A DNA stretch of 35,474 nucleotides from Microcystis viridis FACHB-1342 (GTDB lineage Bacteria; Cyanobacteriota; Cyanobacteriia; Cyanobacteriales; Microcystaceae): contig NZ_JACJSV010000050.1 of assembly GCF_014698335.1 (NCBI RefSeq), forward strand, positions 1 through 35,474, in the 5' to 3' direction. Below the pieces are notes generated by a model. The model did no database searches, was not told where the DNA came from, and worked only from the letters and a program-made list of their open reading frames with translations. The position numbers were made by a program, and so were the translations under genes. Positions 16,710-25,505 of the stretch are shown here, piece by piece; position 1 is the stretch's first letter; each line of letters starts with the position of its first letter.

Positions 16710-17234
16710 TTATTGATCCTCAGTCATGGTTTCTAGAAATTGCCGATAATTTTCAGGACTGAGATTAATTTTAAATTCTATTTGCTGTTCTTTATCCCTG
16801 AACAGTAAAATATATTCACTTTCCGATTTTTTGCCAACTAGGAGAGGATTTTTCATCTCGAATTTTTGATAAACTAGATGGGGTTTCGTCACCCGAATAA
16901 CTAAACTAGGTTGGGATTGGGGATAAATATATAATTGCTCCCGTTCCCGATCTAAAATTAATTGTTTAGGTGTCATGCTTCTTTCGTCAGCAAAAGTAGA
17001 TTTATGCCAATAGAGGGTAATCCCGCGAATTTGGGGCATTTGGATGCTAAATTTTTCATCAAAACCTTGCTGCTCCCAATTAATATCTTCCAGAGAGCCA
17101 GTATCGGGAATTAAACGCTGTTGCCAGAAGACTTCCTTAAGATTTAAATCTTGCCACCATTGGCTAATAATTTGGAAATTCTCCAGATTATCGGGGTTGG
17201 AATTGGCACTTTGCCAGAGGAGAGGAGTAAGCAT
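16710..17234 (-). CDS. Conserved hypothetical protein upstream of ureD
   Basis: I do not recognise the family of this 174-residue soluble protein. It lacks a signal peptide or membrane helices. It is rich in Trp, Gln and Glu in its N-terminal half (ISQWWQDLNLKEVFWQQ) and looks beta-rich in the C-terminal half (LYIYPQSQPSLVIRVTKPHLVYQ). The 3-bp gap to ureD suggests a shared transcript, and an indirect role in urea use is possible but unproven. Confidence 0.75.
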   Translation of the reverse strand: MLTPLLWQSANSNPDNLENFQIISQWWQDLNLKEVFWQQRLIPDTGSLEDINWEQQGFDEKFSIQMPQIRGITLYWHKSTFADERSMTPKQLILDREREQLYIYPQSQPSLVIRVTKPHLVYQKFEMKNPLLVGKKSESEYILLFRDKEQQIEFKINLSPENYRQFLETMTEDQ

Positions 17235-17601
17235 TTTGGGGTAATTTTTGCGCTGGGAAAATCAGGTTAATAGTCTTCGCTGGAGTTAAGGGATCATTAA
17301 TCTCAATTATCATCGATTCTTGATCTGCCAATATGGCTATGATATTAACTCTCGATCGCATTTTTATTTTATCCTAAATTATCGGGGGAAAAACTGCTAA
17401 AAGTGGTCTTTACCATTTGCTTTTTCCTCTTGTGATCGCTACTGACTTGGCACTGTTTTAAACCAGAAAAAAGAGGGATTTTATGGTAAAATAGTCCTAC
17501 AAATGGGCATATTCTGCACATCAAAAGGGTAAAAGCCCGATTTTTAGCGAATTTACTCACAAAAACGCTTTTTTTGCCTTGTTATTGGAGTTAAACCCCC
17601 T

Positions 17602-20154
17602 ATGACCGCCGCCCAGGATCATGTCGTCCCCACAGACTTAAGCAATGAAATGTCCCGTTCCTACCTAGAATACGCCATGAGCGTCATCGTTGGGCGAGCC
17701 TTGCCCGACGCTAGGGACGGACTGAAACCCGTACACCGGCGCATTCTTTATGCGATGTACGAACTAGGATTAACCCCCGATCGCCCCTTCCGGAAATGCG
17801 CTAGAGTCGTCGGGGAAGTATTAGGAAAATACCATCCCCACGGGGATACTGCTGTTTACGATGCTCTCGTCCGCATGGCCCAGGATTTCTCCATGCGCGA
17901 TCCCCTAATTAACGGTCATGGTAACTTCGGATCGATCGATAACGATCCCCCGGCAGCCATGCGTTATACCGAGTGTCGTCTGCACACCCTGGCCACCAAC
18001 GCCCTACTACAGGATATCGAGTCAGAAACCGTCGATTTCGCCGATAACTTCGATGGTTCCCAACAGGAACCCGTGGTTTTGCCCTCTAGAGTCCCACAAC
18101 TGCTAATTAATGGCTCATCGGGTATCGCCGTCGGTATGGCCACCAATATCCCCCCCCACAACCTGGCCGAGATTATCGATGGAACCGTTGCCCTCATCCA
18201 TAACCCCGATCTCACCGATACGGAATTACAGCGTTATATCCCGGGGCCGGACTTTCCCACCGGGGGGCATATCCTTGGTAGAGACGGCATTCAGGAAGCT
18301 TACACCACCGGCCGGGGTTCCATTACCCTGCGGGGAGTGGCCACCATTGAAACCATCGAACAAAGGGGAAGACCCGATCGAGATGCTATTATCATCACCG
18401 AACTGCCCTATCAAACCAATAAAGCGGCATTAATCGAAAAAATCGCCGATTTGGTCAATGATCGCAAAATAGACGGTATTTCCGATGTGCGGGACGAAAG
18501 CGATCGCGACGGCATCCGGGTAGTGATCGAACTGAAACGGGATGCCTATCCCCGCGTCGTCCTCAACAATCTATATAAACAAACGCCCCTCCAGTCTAAT
18601 TTTGGGGCGAATATGTTGGCATTAGTCGATAACGAACCGAGATTACTGACTTTAAGGGAGTTTCTCCGCGTTTTCCTCGATTTTCGGGTAGAAGTGATCA
18701 CCCGTCGTACCCGTTATGAACTCCGCAAGGCCGAGGAAAGGGATCATATCCTTCAGGGTTTACTAATTGCCCTCGCTAGTCTCGATGCAGTCATTGCCCT
18801 GATTCGCAGTGCTGCCGACACAGCTAGTGCAAAAGAGGGATTAGTGCAGAATTTTGGTCTTTCAGAGGTGCAAGCGGACGCAATCCTACAAATGCAGCTG
18901 CGACGGTTAACCGCCCTAGAATCGGAGAAAATTCAGCAAGAACACGGGGAATTACTGACAAAAATCGGCGATCTTCAGGATATTTTAGCCAAAAAAGAAC
19001 GGATCGACAGCATTATCGAGGAAGAACTGCAACAGATCAAAACGATTCACGCTACCCCCCGTCGCAGTCATATTGAACAACGGGAAGGAGAAATCGCCGA
19101 AACTGACCTGATTGCCAACGAACAGGCCTTAATTCTCGTCACCGAACAGGGTTACATCAAAAGAATGCCCGTTAATACCTTTGAGTCCCAAAATCGGGCA
19201 ACAAGGGGCAAAGCTGGCGCGAAAATGAAAGAAGACGACGGCATCGATCACTTTATCACCTGCCGCGATCACGATAGCGTTCTCTTTTTCACCGATCGCG
19301 GGGTTGTCTATAGTCTCAATGCCTATCATATCCCCACCGGTTCCCGTACCGCTCGCGGGGTTCCCATCGTGCAACTGTTAGAGATTCCCAAAGGGGAGAA
19401 AATCACCTCGGTGGTGGCAGTCAGCGAGTTCAGCGAGGATAATTACCTGATTATGCTCACACAAAAGGGATTTATCAAGAAAACCGCCCTCGCTGCCTTT
19501 AGTAATATTCGATCGAACGGTTTAATCGCCATTTCTCTCGAAGACGGTGATCAACTACGTTGGGTTCGCTTGGCTAAAGAGGAAGATAGCGTCATTATCG
19601 GTTCTCGTCAGGGGATGGCCATTCATTTTAAGGCCGATAGTCAACAATTGCGCTCCCTGGGAAGGGCAACTAAGGGCGTAAAATCGATGAAATTGCGCTC
19701 AGGTGACGAATTAATTAGTATGGACATCCTGCCTAGTCAAATTGTCGCCCAAATCGCTGAATCTAACCAAGAAGAAACCGAGGACGAAAGCGAAGAAATT
19801 AACCCCGAAGTGGCTAATAATGGCCCCTGGGTGTTAGCGATTACCATGGCAGGACTAGGAAAACGGGTTCCCGTTACCCTCCTACGTCTGCAAAATCGGG
19901 CGGGATTAGGAGTCAGAGTGATTAAATTCCGCAAAAAGAACGATAAATTAGCGGCTCTGCACGTTGTTAACCCCAACGAGGAATTTATGATTATCACCGA
20001 ACGGGGTATTATCATCCGTCAATCCGTCGATGCTATTACTCCTCAATCGCGATCGGCCGGAGGTATCCGAGTACAAAAACTCGATGAGGACGATGCGATC
20101 GCTGCGGTGGCCCTAGTTCCCCCTAGTGATGCGGAGGAATCTGAAGACATTTAG
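17602..20154 (+). CDS. gyrA: DNA gyrase subunit A
   Basis: This 850-residue type II topoisomerase subunit breaks and rejoins DNA to introduce negative supercoils together with GyrB. The catalytic Tyr122 sits in AAMRYTE. The quinolone-determining region reads [12 protein letters not shown], with Thr at position 83 and Asp at 87 (E. coli numbering coincides here). The coiled-coil and tower region follow, and the C-terminal beta-pinwheel begins around [10 protein letters not shown], a diverged GyrA box typical of cyanobacteria. ATG 17602 has GGAG 11 nt upstream. A -10-like TAAAAT lies ~115 nt upstream in an AT-rich leader. The gene is followed by STRR tracts rather than a clear terminator. Confidence 0.95.
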   Translation: MTAAQDHVVPTDLSNEMSRSYLEYAMSVIVGRALPDARDGLKPVHRRILYAMYELGLTPDRPFRKCARVVGEVLGKYHPHGDTAVYDALVRMAQDFSMRDPLINGHGNFGSIDNDPPAAMRYTECRLHTLATNALLQDIESETVDFADNFDGSQQEPVVLPSRVPQLLINGSSGIAVGMATNIPPHNLAEIIDGTVALIHNPDLTDTELQRYIPGPDFPTGGHILGRDGIQEAYTTGRGSITLRGVATIETIEQRGRPDRDAIIITELPYQTNKAALIEKIADLVNDRKIDGISDVRDESDRDGIRVVIELKRDAYPRVVLNNLYKQTPLQSNFGANMLALVDNEPRLLTLREFLRVFLDFRVEVITRRTRYELRKAEERDHILQGLLIALASLDAVIALIRSAADTASAKEGLVQNFGLSEVQADAILQMQLRRLTALESEKIQQEHGELLTKIGDLQDILAKKERIDSIIEEELQQIKTIHATPRRSHIEQREGEIAETDLIANEQALILVTEQGYIKRMPVNTFESQNRATRGKAGAKMKEDDGIDHFITCRDHDSVLFFTDRGVVYSLNAYHIPTGSRTARGVPIVQLLEIPKGEKITSVVAVSEFSEDNYLIMLTQKGFIKKTALAAFSNIRSNGLIAISLEDGDQLRWVRLAKEEDSVIIGSRQGMAIHFKADSQQLRSLGRATKGVKSMKLRSGDELISMDILPSQIVAQIAESNQEETEDESEEINPEVANNGPWVLAITMAGLGKRVPVTLLRLQNRAGLGVRVIKFRKKNDKLAALHVVNPNEEFMIITERGIIIRQSVDAITPQSRSAGGIRVQKLDEDDAIAAVALVPPSDAEESEDI

Positions 20155-20175
20155 ATTTACTGGGAAGTGGGAATT

Positions 20176-20224
20176 GGGGAGTGGGGAGTGGGGAGTGGGG
20201 TGTGGGGTGTGGGGTGTGGGGTGT
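20176..20224. repeat. STRR heptamer tract, (GGGGAGT)n then (GGGGTGT)n
   Basis: About seven contiguous 7-bp units switch from GGGGAGT to GGGGTGT, in the spacer after gyrA. Confidence 0.85.
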
Positions 20225-20246
20225 CGGAAGAATAAATAGAAATAAT

Positions 20247-20299
20247 CTCCTATCTCCTGACTCCTGACTCCTATCTCCTGACTCCTATCTCCTGTCTCC
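20247..20299. repeat. STRR heptamer tract, CTCCTAT/CTCCTGA units
   Basis: Alternating 7-bp units CTCCTAT and CTCCTGA are tandemly repeated about seven times, between gyrA and the convergent helix-hairpin-helix gene. Confidence 0.85.
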
Positions 20300-20317
20300 T
20301 TTCCTGAGTATTTGGGA

Positions 20318-20848
20318 TTAAAACTGAAAAAAGTGCATTAATTGGGAGATTTCCTGCGCTTCTAGGGATAAACGCCCTTTAAAATCCACAATATTCTTAA
20401 ATAATCCCTGTTCTTCTCTGCTTTTTATAATGGCAGCTGCTAAATTATCGCTGATCAGGGGCAGGGTGGTTAACTGCTCGATCGAGGCAGTGTTAGGATT
20501 GATTTTAGGGGGTGCGAGGTGACTTTCGGGACTATAATAGGCAAATTCTAGAATCGGTTCCCAAGCTTTCAATCTAGCCACAGGAACACTCAAAGCAGCG
20601 GCTAGATCTTCAAGACAAAGCAATTCTACCCCCATACCCAACAATTCCACCAACATCCGCGCTTGATGGATGGATATCCCCGGCAATCGCAGCCAATCAT
20701 CCACACCCGCTTGATTGACATTAATTTTAATGCCCAATTGTGCCGCCATAGCGATCTCATCAAGGGAACGAAAGCGATAATAGGGATCATTGCTAATTTT
20801 GGCTTTTAAAGGCTTAAAAGTGCGTCCTAACCAGTTTTGCGGTGTCAT
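20318..20848 (-). CDS. ComEA-like helix-hairpin-helix protein
   Basis: This 176-residue protein has two helix-hairpin-helix units: ~40-70 (INVNQAGVDDWLRLPGIS, then IHQARMLVELL) and ~113-155 (INPNTASIEQLTTLPLIS, then AAAIIKSREEQG). HhH domains bind DNA non-specifically; ComEA uses them in DNA uptake. No signal peptide or membrane helix is visible, so this is a cytosolic relative rather than classical ComEA. Its ATG shares one base with the stop of the upstream TM2 gene (TAATG), implying translational coupling. Confidence 0.82.
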   Translation of the reverse strand: MTPQNWLGRTFKPLKAKISNDPYYRFRSLDEIAMAAQLGIKINVNQAGVDDWLRLPGISIHQARMLVELLGMGVELLCLEDLAAALSVPVARLKAWEPILEFAYYSPESHLAPPKINPNTASIEQLTTLPLISDNLAAAIIKSREEQGLFKNIVDFKGRLSLEAQEISQLMHFFQF

Positions 20849-21243
20849 TATAGTAGTTGTCGCCGTTTTTCTTCAAATTCGTACTCAGAAATTAATCCTT
20901 CTTGCCGGAGGCGCTCTAATTCCCTTAAAGCTGCCCCGATCGCCTCTACTTGTTTAGGCTCTAAACTGGGGACAGTGGCAGCAGCGGTGGCAGTGGGAAA
21001 ATAGTTAGCCAAAAATTGGTTATCTTGGATTAAATACCACACTGCATCGATCGCGCAAGCCACCCGGGGAATCGGAGTTTGCCAGAGGAGAAGATAGATA
21101 ATTCCCCAGAGAGGTTGGCCGAGATAGAATTTATGAATACCGGCGATAGGAAAGGGTAAAGCGAGAATACTACCGATAAAAGCCAGAAAAATCGCTAATT
21201 TACGGCTTTTGGGCTTACTTAATAATTTTTCCACCAGAAGCAT
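20848..21243 (-). CDS. TM2-domain membrane protein with C-terminal SHOCT motif
   Basis: This 131-residue protein carries a TM2 domain at ~15-75 with two membrane helices and the marker residues GIHKFYLGQPLWGIIYLLL and DAVWYL. A linker is followed by a short SHOCT-like helix at the C-terminus (ELERLRQEGLISEYEFEEKR). TM2 and SHOCT are frequent in small bacterial envelope proteins of unknown function. It overlaps the HhH gene by one nucleotide. Confidence 0.85.
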   Translation of the reverse strand: MLLVEKLLSKPKSRKLAIFLAFIGSILALPFPIAGIHKFYLGQPLWGIIYLLLWQTPIPRVACAIDAVWYLIQDNQFLANYFPTATAAATVPSLEPKQVEAIGAALRELERLRQEGLISEYEFEEKRRQLL

Positions 21244-21330
21244 GACACCTGTTCGAGATTGATTTTAGCCTGATCTGAACCTTCTATCCTAAAATACTCT
21301 TTGGTTCTAAGTAGGGAGACACAATTATTT

Positions 21331-21396
21331 GTAGGATGGGTTAGCGGTAGCGTAACATAATCTGGCGTTGGGTTTCATGCTTCAACCCAACCTACG
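21331..21396. repeat. Dispersed cyanobacterial palindromic repeat
   Basis: The sequence starts GTAGGATGGGTTAGCG and ends AACCCAACCTAC, forming an imperfect inverted repeat with a shorter internal GTTGGGTT/AACCCAAC stem. This is a familiar intergenic element type in cyanobacteria; here it lies in the spacer upstream of asnS. Confidence 0.65.
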
Positions 21397-21444
21397 TTCA
21401 TCTTATATTTAATTCCACTCAGCCACTTAACATAGGGATAAGCA

Positions 21445-22809
21445 ATGACTAGCAGAATCAAGGAAATCTTTCAAACAGGACAACCGGATCAATCCGTCAC
21501 CGTGCAGGGTTGGGTGAGAACAAAACGAGAATTAAAAGAATTTACTTTCCTGGAAGTTAATGATGGCTCATCCCTGGCCAACTTACAAGTTATCCTCGAA
21601 CCGACTTTACCCGATTATGAAAATGTACTAAAGACAATTAGTACAGGAACGGCGATCGCTGTTTCGGGAAATTTGGTTCTTTCCCCGGGTAAAGGGCAAA
21701 ATATCGAGTTAAAAGCGGCCGAAATCACCCTTTATGGTGACTGTCCTGCGGATTATCCCCTACAAAAGAAACGTCATTCCTTTGAATTTCTGAGAACTAT
21801 TGCCCATCTGCGAGCAAGAACCAACACCCTAGGGGCAGTAATGCGGGTTAGAAACGCTTGCGCTACCGCTATACACACTTTTTTCCAAGAAAAGGGCTTT
21901 ATTTGGGTACATACTCCCATTATTACCGCCAACGACTGCGAAGGTGCGGGAGAATTATTTACTGTCACCAGTTTAGATTTAAAAAAACCCGCCAATTTTG
22001 CCGAGGATTTCTTCGGTAAACGGGCCTATTTAACCGTCAGTGGACAATTACAAGCGGAAGTAATGGCCATGGCTTTATCTAATGTTTACACTTTTGGCCC
22101 GACTTTTCGTGCCGAAAATTCTAATACTTCCCGTCATCTGGCCGAGTTTTGGATGGTGGAACCGGAAATGGCTTTTTGTGACTTGGAAGGAGATCAGGAT
22201 TTAGCGGAGGCATTCCTCAAATATATCTTTAAATTCGTCTTAGAAAATTGTCCCGAAGATTTGCAGTTTTTTAACGAACGTATCGATAAAACGGTGTTAA
22301 GTACGGCCGAAAATATCGTTAATAGTGAGTTTGGCCGGATTACCTACAGCGAAGCGATCGAGTTATTGGAAAAAGCTGATCGTCAGTTCGAGTTTCCGGT
22401 AGAATGGGGCGTAGATCTACAGTCAGAACACGAACGTTATCTAGCGGAGGAACTATTTAAAAAACCCGTGATTGTCACTAATTATCCCAAGACAATCAAA
22501 GCTTTTTATATGCGTCTAGATGACAGTAATAAAACCGTTTCCGCTATGGATATTTTAGCGCCCAAGATCGGCGAAATTATCGGCGGTTCCCAACGGGAAG
22601 AACGATTAGATGTATTAATCCAAAGAATGCAGGAACAGGGAATGAATCCCGATGATTTGTGGTGGTATTTAGAGCTGCGTCGCTACGGTTCCGTTCCCCA
22701 CGCCGGTTTTGGTTTAGGATTCGAGCGTCTGGTACAATTCATGACGGGAATGACCAATATTCGCGATGTGATTCCTTTCCCCCGCACCCCTTTAAGTGCC
22801 GACTTTTAG
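21445..22809 (+). CDS. asnS: Asparaginyl-tRNA synthetase
   Basis: This 454-residue class IIb aminoacyl-tRNA synthetase charges tRNA-Asn. It has an N-terminal OB-fold anticodon-binding domain (~15-100: [19 protein letters not shown]) and a class II catalytic core with motif 2 ([20 protein letters not shown]) and motif 3 ([12 protein letters not shown]). Length and N-terminus MTSRIKEIF fit the family. The 3' end is only 19 bp from a MITE. Confidence 0.97.
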   Translation: MTSRIKEIFQTGQPDQSVTVQGWVRTKRELKEFTFLEVNDGSSLANLQVILEPTLPDYENVLKTISTGTAIAVSGNLVLSPGKGQNIELKAAEITLYGDCPADYPLQKKRHSFEFLRTIAHLRARTNTLGAVMRVRNACATAIHTFFQEKGFIWVHTPIITANDCEGAGELFTVTSLDLKKPANFAEDFFGKRAYLTVSGQLQAEVMAMALSNVYTFGPTFRAENSNTSRHLAEFWMVEPEMAFCDLEGDQDLAEAFLKYIFKFVLENCPEDLQFFNERIDKTVLSTAENIVNSEFGRITYSEAIELLEKADRQFEFPVEWGVDLQSEHERYLAEELFKKPVIVTNYPKTIKAFYMRLDDSNKTVSAMDILAPKIGEIIGGSQREERLDVLIQRMQEQGMNPDDLWWYLELRRYGSVPHAGFGLGFERLVQFMTGMTNIRDVIPFPRTPLSADF

Positions 22810-22828
22810 AATGATGTCTAGGATCGAC

Positions 22829-22961
22829 GGCTCTTCTGGTTTCTGTGTGGAAACGAAGCCTATACTGATAGTTTCTTCGGCAAAATAGTCGTAAAAGTCT
22901 TTCTCCGTCAACATTTCACGATTCCATAAGCAAAAATTATCACACAAAGTCGAGAAGAGCC
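22829..22961. mobile_element. 133-bp MITE with ISL3-like ends
   Basis: The ends are GGCTCTTCT (22829-22837) and AGAAGAGCC (22953-22961), with similarity continuing imperfectly ~15 bp inwards (TTTCTGTGTGG against CTTTGTGTGAT). It is flanked by direct repeats GATCGAC (22822-22828 and 22962-22968), 7 bp, or 9 bp if GG is counted. It has no coding capacity. Its right end is nearly identical to the solo end at 8694-8719, so both come from the same element family. Confidence 0.75.
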
Positions 22962-23019
22962 GATCGACGGGAGAAAAGTTGTAATCCTTGAGCTTTTAGC
23001 GCTAATTTGCTTGGTCTTT

Positions 23020-23150
23020 GGAGACTTGTACAACTTTATTGTACAAGTCCAAGCTCTTGAAGTCCCCAAAAACCCCAAAATCTCAAGGGAGGAGAATGTA
23101 AATATTTATTAAATTGTAACTTTTGATACAGTTACGGGGGATAGTGTGTG
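23020..23150. repeat. Copy 1 of the yefM-yoeB leader repeat, with orphan operator and no TA genes
   Basis: This ~125-bp stretch is a close copy of 24791-24915, including CCAAGCTCTTGA, a C/A-rich middle and TTTATTAAATTGTA. It contains a perfect 11-bp inverted repeat GACTTGTACAA (23023-23033) / TTGTACAAGTC (23039-23049) with two TGTACA cores 13 bp apart. No antitoxin or toxin follows it on either side. Confidence 0.75.
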
Positions 23151-23153
23151 TGG

Positions 23154-23300
23154 TTGTATGGAGAGTCAGTTATTATTACCTTGATTGAATCTGCTCAAAA
23201 TACTCCCTCAAATGATGATTCATCATGGGATAGTGAAGATTGGGAGCAATTTGACCAACTCATTGCCAATTGTCTTGTAGATTCAGGAATTGAAGATTGA
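23154..23300 (+). CDS. Possible small acidic protein (48 aa)
   Basis: A TTG-started frame encodes a short acidic peptide with the core SWDSEDWEQFDQLIANC and ending GIED. The Asp/Glu/Trp-rich composition resembles linker or antitoxin tails, and the frame lies just upstream of a TA-like pair. There is no clear Shine-Dalgarno. It could be the 3' remnant of a lost antitoxin gene. I do not recognise a family. Confidence 0.3.
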   Translation: MYGESVIITLIESAQNTPSNDDSSWDSEDWEQFDQLIANCLVDSGIED

Positions 23301-23364
23301 GCATCGGCAACACGACCACTATATTTATCGAACACCGAAGCGAGAATCCTATCCATGATTGGCA

Positions 23365-23667
23365 ATGAAATTTGAAGTTGTTACCCCTTTGGGATTTACA
23401 GTTAGAACTTCAGAAGGTTATTGGCAGAGGCTAATGGGCAAACATCCTGACCTTGAGGAGTTGGAGGAATTAGTGACCCTTACCCTAGCTTTACCAGATG
23501 AAATTCGACGCAGTAGCCACGATGCTGGGGTGCTGCTATTCTATCGCCAGCGACAGGAAAAACGTTGGGTTGTGGCAGTGGCTCGGCGTTTAAATGGAGA
23601 TGGGTTCTTGATTACTGCCTACCAAACCGATGGGATTAAAGAAGGGGAAATGCTATGGCTCAAGTAA
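23365..23667 (+). CDS. PBECR/RelE-fold-like putative toxin of a DUF2283 pair
   Basis: This 100-residue protein starts at ATG 23365; a TTG two codons earlier is less likely. Its pattern of HPDLEELEELV, then LALPDEIRRSSHDAGVLLFYR, then VVAVARRLNGDGFLITAYQT and ending KEGEMLW resembles small phage-type BECR-fold nucleases, with DUF4258 as an alternative. It overlaps the DUF2283 gene by 13 nt, as TA partners commonly do. The catalytic residues are not certain; His/Arg/Ser in RRSSHD and Tyr in ITAYQT are candidates. Ribonuclease activity is inferred, not shown. Confidence 0.7.
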   Translation: MKFEVVTPLGFTVRTSEGYWQRLMGKHPDLEELEELVTLTLALPDEIRRSSHDAGVLLFYRQRQEKRWVVAVARRLNGDGFLITAYQTDGIKEGEMLWLK

Positions 23668-23882
23668 AAGTTTTCTATGAACCGGAAACGGAATTACTCA
23701 CTGTCTTCTGGCAGCAACCCAGAAAGGAGCAGATTTGTACTGAACTGGGGGATGGGGTGATTCTGATTAAGGATTCCACCAGTGGCGAGCCGATTGGCTT
23801 GGAAATTCTCTCCTATCGCCCTGGGGACAATCGCTTTGATGCGGTGAGCGTCGAATTGGGGCAGTTGAGTCCCGTCAGTTGA
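23655..23882 (+). CDS. DUF2283 protein (putative antitoxin)
   Basis: This 75-residue protein begins AQVKVFYEPETELLTVFW, then GDGVILIKDSTSGEPIGLEIL, the DUF2283 pattern. DUF2283 genes are usually found directly with small toxin-like nucleases and are regarded as antitoxins. It overlaps the upstream gene by 13 nt and completes the pair. Confidence 0.8.
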   Translation: MAQVKVFYEPETELLTVFWQQPRKEQICTELGDGVILIKDSTSGEPIGLEILSYRPGDNRFDAVSVELGQLSPVS

Positions 23883-24000
23883 TATTGGTCATTATTCTGG
23901 TTGTCCTCTAACTTCCGAAATCATCTGGGCGTTAAGGATGGGTTTCATGGTGGGGAGTGGGAGGGAATGTCGCTATTGTCCAAGGTGGATAGCTGCCAGG

Positions 24001-24125
24001 GAGAGAAATATAAAGATTTATTAAATTGTAGCTTTTGATACAGTTGTGGGGGGGTGTGTGCTGTGCTGTTATCCTCCTTCTGTCTTGGGTTGGGCTATCG
24101 CTTAACCCAAGCTGCGAGGGGGAAC
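24001..24125. repeat. Copy 2 (3' part) of the yefM-yoeB leader repeat
   Basis: This segment matches 24858-24985 from AATATAAAGATTTATTAAAT through the G-run to AGCTGCGAGGGGG, without the operator part. It occupies most of the 300-bp spacer between the DUF2283 gene and yoeB. I see no gene there; the rest is G-rich and unremarkable. Confidence 0.7.
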
Positions 24126-24182
24126 GTACTACGTTCTTTGTCCCCTTTCTCCTGTAACAGTTCTTAATGGGTTTGTCTGAGT

Positions 24183-24506
24183 TTAGCCTGATTGATAATG
24201 ATAGCGAGCTTGTAAAAAATAAACCTTATTTCCCGTGACTTTATAAACCAAACGATGCTCTAAATCGATCCGTCGTGACCAAGTGTCGGCAGCAATATAC
24301 TTAAGAGGTTCGGGTTTACCCAATCCTGTAAACGGATCGCCATCCAAAATATCTGCCAATAAGTCTAAGATTTTATCGCCTTTTTTCGGTTCGTTCCGAT
24401 ACCACCAAGCTAAATCTGCTTTGAAATCAGGACTAAAAACGGGCAAATAACCATGAATAGGATTGTTTTTAGGTTTATCTGGCTTATTTTCTCTTTTAGG
24501 AGTCAA
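24183..24506 (-). CDS. yoeB: YoeB/Txe-family ribosome-dependent mRNA interferase toxin
   Basis: This 107-residue RelE-superfamily toxin cleaves mRNA at the ribosomal A site. The family core is intact: GLGKPEPLKY (Glu66), WSRRIDLEHRLVYKV (Arg78/79, His84) and the terminal RYHY (His103), corresponding to E46, R65 and H83 of E. coli YoeB. The N-terminus is ~20 residues longer than usual (MTPKRENKPDKPKNNP), and a shorter start may be used. It overlaps the antitoxin gene by 11 nt, the normal order antitoxin-toxin. Confidence 0.93.
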   Translation of the reverse strand: MTPKRENKPDKPKNNPIHGYLPVFSPDFKADLAWWYRNEPKKGDKILDLLADILDGDPFTGLGKPEPLKYIAADTWSRRIDLEHRLVYKVTGNKVYFLQARYHYQSG

Positions 24507-24780
24507 TTCCTAACTCCTCTTTCAATTCAGCTAATGTTTGAGGAGTTGCATCTTCTGTCTGGGTCCATGCTAAAGAGCGAAATAAGCGTTGGGCATTTTC
24601 TGGAGATCGCAGTAAATAAACACACTCTAATAAACTGGAAAGTTCATCTTCAGCAATTAACGCCACATTTTTCTGATTGCGACGCTTAATGACGATAATT
24701 TGGGATTCGTCACACACCTGATCTAAGAGACTCGCTAAATTCATTCTCGCCTGAGAGTAGGTGGTTTCTTTGCTTAACAT
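24496..24780 (-). CDS. yefM: YefM/Phd-family antitoxin
   Basis: This 94-residue protein has the Phd/YefM DNA-binding fold (YSQARMNLASLLDQV, IIVIKRRNQKNVALIAEDE, then an LLRSPENAQRL helix) and a C-terminal toxin-wrapping tail. The ATG at 24780 was chosen. An upstream ATG at 24849 would run through the operator and lacks family resemblance. Two TGTACA cores lie immediately upstream, the known motif for YefM-YoeB autorepression, so the operon is probably conditionally repressed by its own complex. Confidence 0.93.
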   Translation of the reverse strand: MLSKETTYSQARMNLASLLDQVCDESQIIVIKRRNQKNVALIAEDELSSLLECVYLLRSPENAQRLFRSLAWTQTEDATPQTLAELKEELGIDS

Positions 24781-24784
24781 GATT

Positions 24785-24985
24785 TTTAGGGGAGACTTGT
24801 ACAACCTTATTGTACAATTCCAAGCTCTTGAACTCCCCAAAAACCCCAAAATCTGAAGGGAGAGGAATATAAAGATTTATTAAATTGTAGCTTTTGATAC
24901 AGTTGTGGGGGGGAGTGTGTACTGTTCTACTATCCGCCTTTGGTGTTGGGTTGGGTTGTTGCTTCACCTAGCTGCGAGGGGGCGA
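24785..24985. repeat. Copy 3 (complete) of the yefM-yoeB leader repeat
   Basis: This 200-bp unit contains the operator and the AT/G-rich sequence out to AGCTGCGAGGGGGCG. It is shared with the copies at 23020-23150 (operator half) and 24001-24125 (distal half), all in the same orientation. Confidence 0.75.
24794..24820 (-). promoter_or_regulatory. YefM-YoeB operator (two TGTACA half-palindromes) overlapping a -10-like box
   Basis: TGTACA occurs at 24798-24803 and 24811-24816, centres 13 bp apart, inside a near-perfect 11-bp inverted repeat. Paired TGTACA palindromes are the established operator type of yefM-yoeB. On the minus strand a TACAAT sequence overlaps the distal core, so binding would block transcription. 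It lies 14 bp upstream of the yefM ATG. Confidence 0.75.
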
Positions 24986-25007
24986 ACACTTATGTACTGA
25001 GTAGCGA

Positions 25008-25448
25008 ATGGTGATGAAAAAAGGATTTTTCAGATGGCTACCAATTTTAGCCTTAACTACAGCTTTATGTTCTAACTTCTATCAGGATCACGATGATATT
25101 GCTCAAGCCCGTAATTCGAGAGTTGTAAGCAATGGTTTTGCTTTCGAGATTCAGAATTGTAATAAAGACAATAATTCTGTAGTTTGTACTTTTATGGTTG
25201 CAAACTTAGGGGAAGTCAGAGATCTTTATTTTTCTCCCACAGACTCTATCATCATTGATTCTACTGGCAAGCAATTGAAGGGATCGCAGGGCATTATTGG
25301 AGCAATAGGTCCAGGGGGGGCACTACTATTTAGGGATATGCCTTCTAGAGTCCCCATTAACGGAAAAATTCTCTTTAAAGGAAATTTGCCCGGAAGAATC
25401 GTTTATCTGCGATTAGTAGGTTCTAATTTCTCGGTTGAATGGAGGTAA
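25008..25448 (+). CDS. Secreted hypothetical protein
   Basis: This 146-residue protein has a clear signal peptide (KKGFFRWLPILALTTALC, residues ~4-21). The mature part reads like a beta-sandwich: GFAFEIQNCNKDNNSVVC with two Cys that could form a disulphide, then ANLGEVRDLYFSPTDSIIID and PGGALLFRDMPSRVPING. I do not recognise a family, though it resembles telomeric-repeat-factor-2-like or DUF4352-type binding folds in general layout only. Start ATG 25008 or the in-frame ATG 25014. It stands alone between TA modules and its role is unknown. Confidence 0.7.
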   Translation: MVMKKGFFRWLPILALTTALCSNFYQDHDDIAQARNSRVVSNGFAFEIQNCNKDNNSVVCTFMVANLGEVRDLYFSPTDSIIIDSTGKQLKGSQGIIGAIGPGGALLFRDMPSRVPINGKILFKGNLPGRIVYLRLVGSNFSVEWR

Positions 25449-25505
25449 TATATTACCTCGTTCTCAGGTTCTACCTGAAGATTTTTCCTGTGGCAGCAGC
25501 ATTAA

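Noticed and set aside
17918-20015. Several frames inside gyrA on both strands
   Set aside because: They are shadows of the gyrA reading frame, which is full length and intact.
20176-20299. Possible CRISPR-like array
   Set aside because: Units are contiguous 7-mers with no spacers; no cas gene is near.
24453-24967. Additional frames over yefM/yoeB on both strands
   Set aside because: They overlap the well supported TA genes and the operator repeat and show no family features.
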